DNA from: Bacteroidales bacterium
GTDB taxonomy: Bacteria > Bacteroidota > Bacteroidia > Bacteroidales > GCA-2711565
Direction of reading: 5' to 3'
DNA: 64,000 nt
Assembly: GCA_028280405.1 (NCBI GenBank)
Contig: JANQLW010000075.1
Location: 1-64,000 of the forward strand
In this document: one piece after another, positions 61,990 through 64,000 of the stretch
How the letters are laid out: each line of letters opens with the position of its first letter
Numbering within the stretch: the stretch's first letter is position 1
Position numbers and translations under genes: made by a program
Notes under the pieces: model-generated
Seen by the model: only the letters and a program-made list of their open reading frames with translations
Databases searched by the model: none
Told to the model about the DNA's origin: nothing

Positions 61990-63186
61990 TTATTTACGTA
62001 AAGATTTGTCTGTTGTAGTTTCTGTATGTGGAGTAGGATTAAAACTTTTTGTTGCTTTTCTAATTCTTAATAAAGAAAGACACATCAGGAAAAATCCCAT
62101 CGGTAATTTTATAGCTGCTTTTAAGGTATTGATATTATAAAGATCCCTGGGAATAGAAAGTAGTATCCCTAAGGTCACAACAAAAAAGTTGATTAACCAG
62201 GCATACCACAATACACCGGTATTAAAAATAGTTGACAATATACTTATTACATAAACCAAACCTATTAGCATAATTCTAGGTGGTAATAACTGCTGAAGTA
62301 CTTTATCCAGGTAATCGAAATTAGCTTTGGAGATAAATGCCCAAACTGCAGGAAAGAAAAAGCGTTTGGCATAAATTAACTGATATGCAATCCATCTGGA
62401 CCTTTGATCAACAAATGCATCTGCTTTACTTACTTTTTCGTCATATACATATGCATCATTAAGAAAAGATATCTTTACATTGTGTTGAAAAAGCCTAAAC
62501 TCCAATTCTTTATCTTCAGCAAATGAATCAATTTCAGCCATGACTTTTTTATAAAGATGAAAGTCAAAAGCCATTCCCGAACCTATCAAGGCAGAAGATA
62601 ATTTTAAAACCACATGTCCCTTTCTAAACACGCTATTATTAATTTCCTCGCTAACCCCATCCAATATCGCCAGGGATGAATTCTGGTTTTTAGCTATTCT
62701 ATGCCCTTGAACAGCTTTAAATCCATATTTCATTTCATCATTAATTTTATTCAGAAATGTAGCTTCCATTATATTATCGGCATCCAGAATAACAACCCCT
62801 TCATATTCATCATTATATTGTTCCAGAGCCTTGTTTATAGATTTTGCTTTGGTACTTTGGTCAAAACTTACTTCTAAAACATTAACCGGAATGTTTTTCA
62901 GTTTTTTAATAGTTTCTTTTTTCAATGAGTCTGCTATAATAAGAACGTCATATTTATCGGAAGGATAATCTTGTTTTAAAGCATCTTCTGCTACATGCAG
63001 TATAACAACATCTTCTTTATAAGCCGGAATTAAAACTAAAAATTTTTTCTTTTCATCACTTTTTATATTTCTTGGAGGAGGGTAGAAGAGAGAAGCAGTT
63101 CCGAATAACAACACATAAAAAGCTGATAAACCTAAATAAATCAGTAATATCCATTGAACAATTTCAAGCAAAAAGTATATATCCAT
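61990..63186 (-). CDS. Processive-type family 2 glycosyltransferase (paralogue B)
   Basis: A 398-residue protein with the same architecture as its downstream paralogue: an N-terminal TM, VLIPAYKEDVVILHVAEDAL, VVILDADNIM, QRSRW (QxxRW), and C-terminal helices ending in a Thr-rich tail (PHTETTTDKSLRK). Only 6 bp separate the two genes. Two adjacent copies suggest that each makes a different linkage or that the two work as a heteromer. Confidence 0.87.
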   Translation of the reverse strand: MDIYFLLEIVQWILLIYLGLSAFYVLLFGTASLFYPPPRNIKSDEKKKFLVLIPAYKEDVVILHVAEDALKQDYPSDKYDVLIIADSLKKETIKKLKNIPVNVLEVSFDQSTKAKSINKALEQYNDEYEGVVILDADNIMEATFLNKINDEMKYGFKAVQGHRIAKNQNSSLAILDGVSEEINNSVFRKGHVVLKLSSALIGSGMAFDFHLYKKVMAEIDSFAEDKELEFRLFQHNVKISFLNDAYVYDEKVSKADAFVDQRSRWIAYQLIYAKRFFFPAVWAFISKANFDYLDKVLQQLLPPRIMLIGLVYVISILSTIFNTGVLWYAWLINFFVVTLGILLSIPRDLYNINTLKAAIKLPMGFFLMCLSLLRIRKATKSFNPTPHTETTTDKSLRK

Positions 63187-63232
63187 CCGTTAACTAATTA
63201 TGGAATTAAATTTAAAACAATTTGAAGTAATA

Positions 63233-64000
63233 TCAAAGCATAGGATTTTCGTATACTTCCTTATTCCATAAGTTTTTAATATTCCATCCAATCGCTCTGT
63301 AGTAGGCATGAAATAGCTTAAATTTTCCTTTAATCAAAAATTTAAAAGTATTTTTAGGAATAGCTACGAATAACAGATACAATAAACTTACATAAAATGC
63401 TTTTCCATTTATATTTCTTCTCATATATATAATCCTGTTTCTGTTCAGATAGTAAATTTTTACCGGACTGTGCTTACCTGTTGAAATAGATTCTCTATGA
63501 TATACAAGTGAATTATGCACATAATATATTTTATAGCCGGCAGCTTTTATTCTTGCACACCAATCAGCTTCTTCATAATAAAGAAAGAAAATATATGACA
63601 TCATTCCAATTTTTTTCACAACTCTCATTGGCAACATCATAGCAGCTCCGTGAGCAAAAGCAGTTTCCCGATCTTTATCATATTGTCCCTTATCTTTTTC
63701 ATTAAAACCAATCGAAAAATTTCTTATAGTAAGCGGATTCATTTCTGTGAAGCCTGCATATTGTAAGGTATCAGGTGTATGAAAAAATCTTATTTTGGAA
63801 CTTACAGCTCCGATTCCGGGGTTTCTTTCTAATTTATCTAACAAAGGCTCTATAAAACTCTCTGTTACAACAGTATCATTATTAAGAAGCAATATATATT
63901 CACCCTTTGCCCGCATAATACCATAGTTATTTCCTGCAGCAAAGCCATAATTAATCGGGCTTTCAACAAAGACGATATTAGGGTATTTACGTTTGATAAT
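63233..64000 (-). CDS. Family 2 glycosyltransferase, rhamnosyltransferase-like (5' end outside window)
   Basis: The reading frame is open to the right window edge. Before the first internal ATG at 63916 the frame encodes IVFVESPINYGFAAGNNYGI, a normal internal part of the GT2 domain, so the start lies beyond 64000. At least 255 residues are present: YILLLNNDTVVTESFIEPLL (the DxD-like NND), SSKIRFFHTPDTLQYAG, EADWCARIKAAGYKIYYV, and one C-terminal membrane-associated stretch. It belongs to the WbbL-like rhamnosyltransferase subgroup. It is first in the visible polysaccharide run. Confidence 0.87.
   Translation of the reverse strand: MIKRKYPNIVFVESPINYGFAAGNNYGIMRAKGEYILLLNNDTVVTESFIEPLLDKLERNPGIGAVSSKIRFFHTPDTLQYAGFTEMNPLTIRNFSIGFNEKDKGQYDKDRETAFAHGAAMMLPMRVVKKIGMMSYIFFLYYEEADWCARIKAAGYKIYYVHNSLVYHRESISTGKHSPVKIYYLNRNRIIYMRRNINGKAFYVSLLYLLFVAIPKNTFKFLIKGKFKLFHAYYRAIGWNIKNLWNKEVYENPML

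Overview
The window is a chromosomal segment of an AT-rich member of the Bacteroidota. The evidence is the family set (DUF4293, DUF3078, DUF1573, NamZ/DUF1343, LruC and DUF11 surface proteins, a type IX-like C-terminal sorting tail, Rho with a long charged insertion) and promoters that carry the Bacteroidota -7 box TAnnTTTG. The order or genus cannot be fixed from the sequence. No rRNA, tRNA, CRISPR array or integrase gene was recognised.

Layout. 1-16.9 kb is core metabolism and envelope: a fatty-acid-kinase-like DAK2-DegV fusion (cut by the left edge), a DUF1573 protein, an aminotransferase, a NamZ-type muramidase lipoprotein, a LolC/E-type permease, two sensor kinases, an Fe-S type APS reductase, the murein-recycling ligase Mpl, a D-2-hydroxyacid dehydrogenase, a hydrolase-TPR lipoprotein and a homocysteine-methyltransferase-like enzyme. 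17.2-27.0 kb is an accessory island: HigBA-type and HepT/MntA-type toxin-antitoxin pairs, a small orphan gene, a PadR-permease module between repeats, an Lnt-like acyltransferase, a 436-residue protein with a HEPN-like motif, and a truncated nucleotidyltransferase. 27-43 kb is ordinary chromosome: a large Asp-rich LruC surface protein with a lipoprotein partner, a transglutaminase, an M14 peptidase, Rho, DUF4293, a YfcE-like phosphoesterase, DUF3078, RmuC and RlmB, plus two decayed gene remnants. 43.1-45.3 kb is a second accessory block, with a DUF1016 nuclease and a membrane protein, inserted between rlmB and rplS. 45.4-48.9 kb holds rplS, trmD, an HTH regulator with three evenly spaced operators, ndk and an NrnA-type DHH phosphoesterase. 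49-64 kb is one long minus-strand run of closely packed genes for a cell-surface polysaccharide: eight transferases, an FkbM methyltransferase, an acetyltransferase, a parallel beta-helix protein, another methyltransferase and two hybrid histidine kinases.

Main discovery. Both accessory blocks are built like integron gene cassettes, although no integrase is in the window. Each unit begins with GTTRRRY-like sequence and ends with its reverse complement (RYYYAAC-like), which opens a long imperfect palindrome ending in the next GTT. Two of these palindromes, 19 kb apart and both 130 bp, share the same terminal motifs but have different arm sequences that still pair, which points to selection on folded structure as in attC sites. 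All cassette genes lie on the same strand, and most are of toxin-antitoxin or defence type. This looks like a scattered attC cluster without an integrase, in a phylum where such cassettes are little described.
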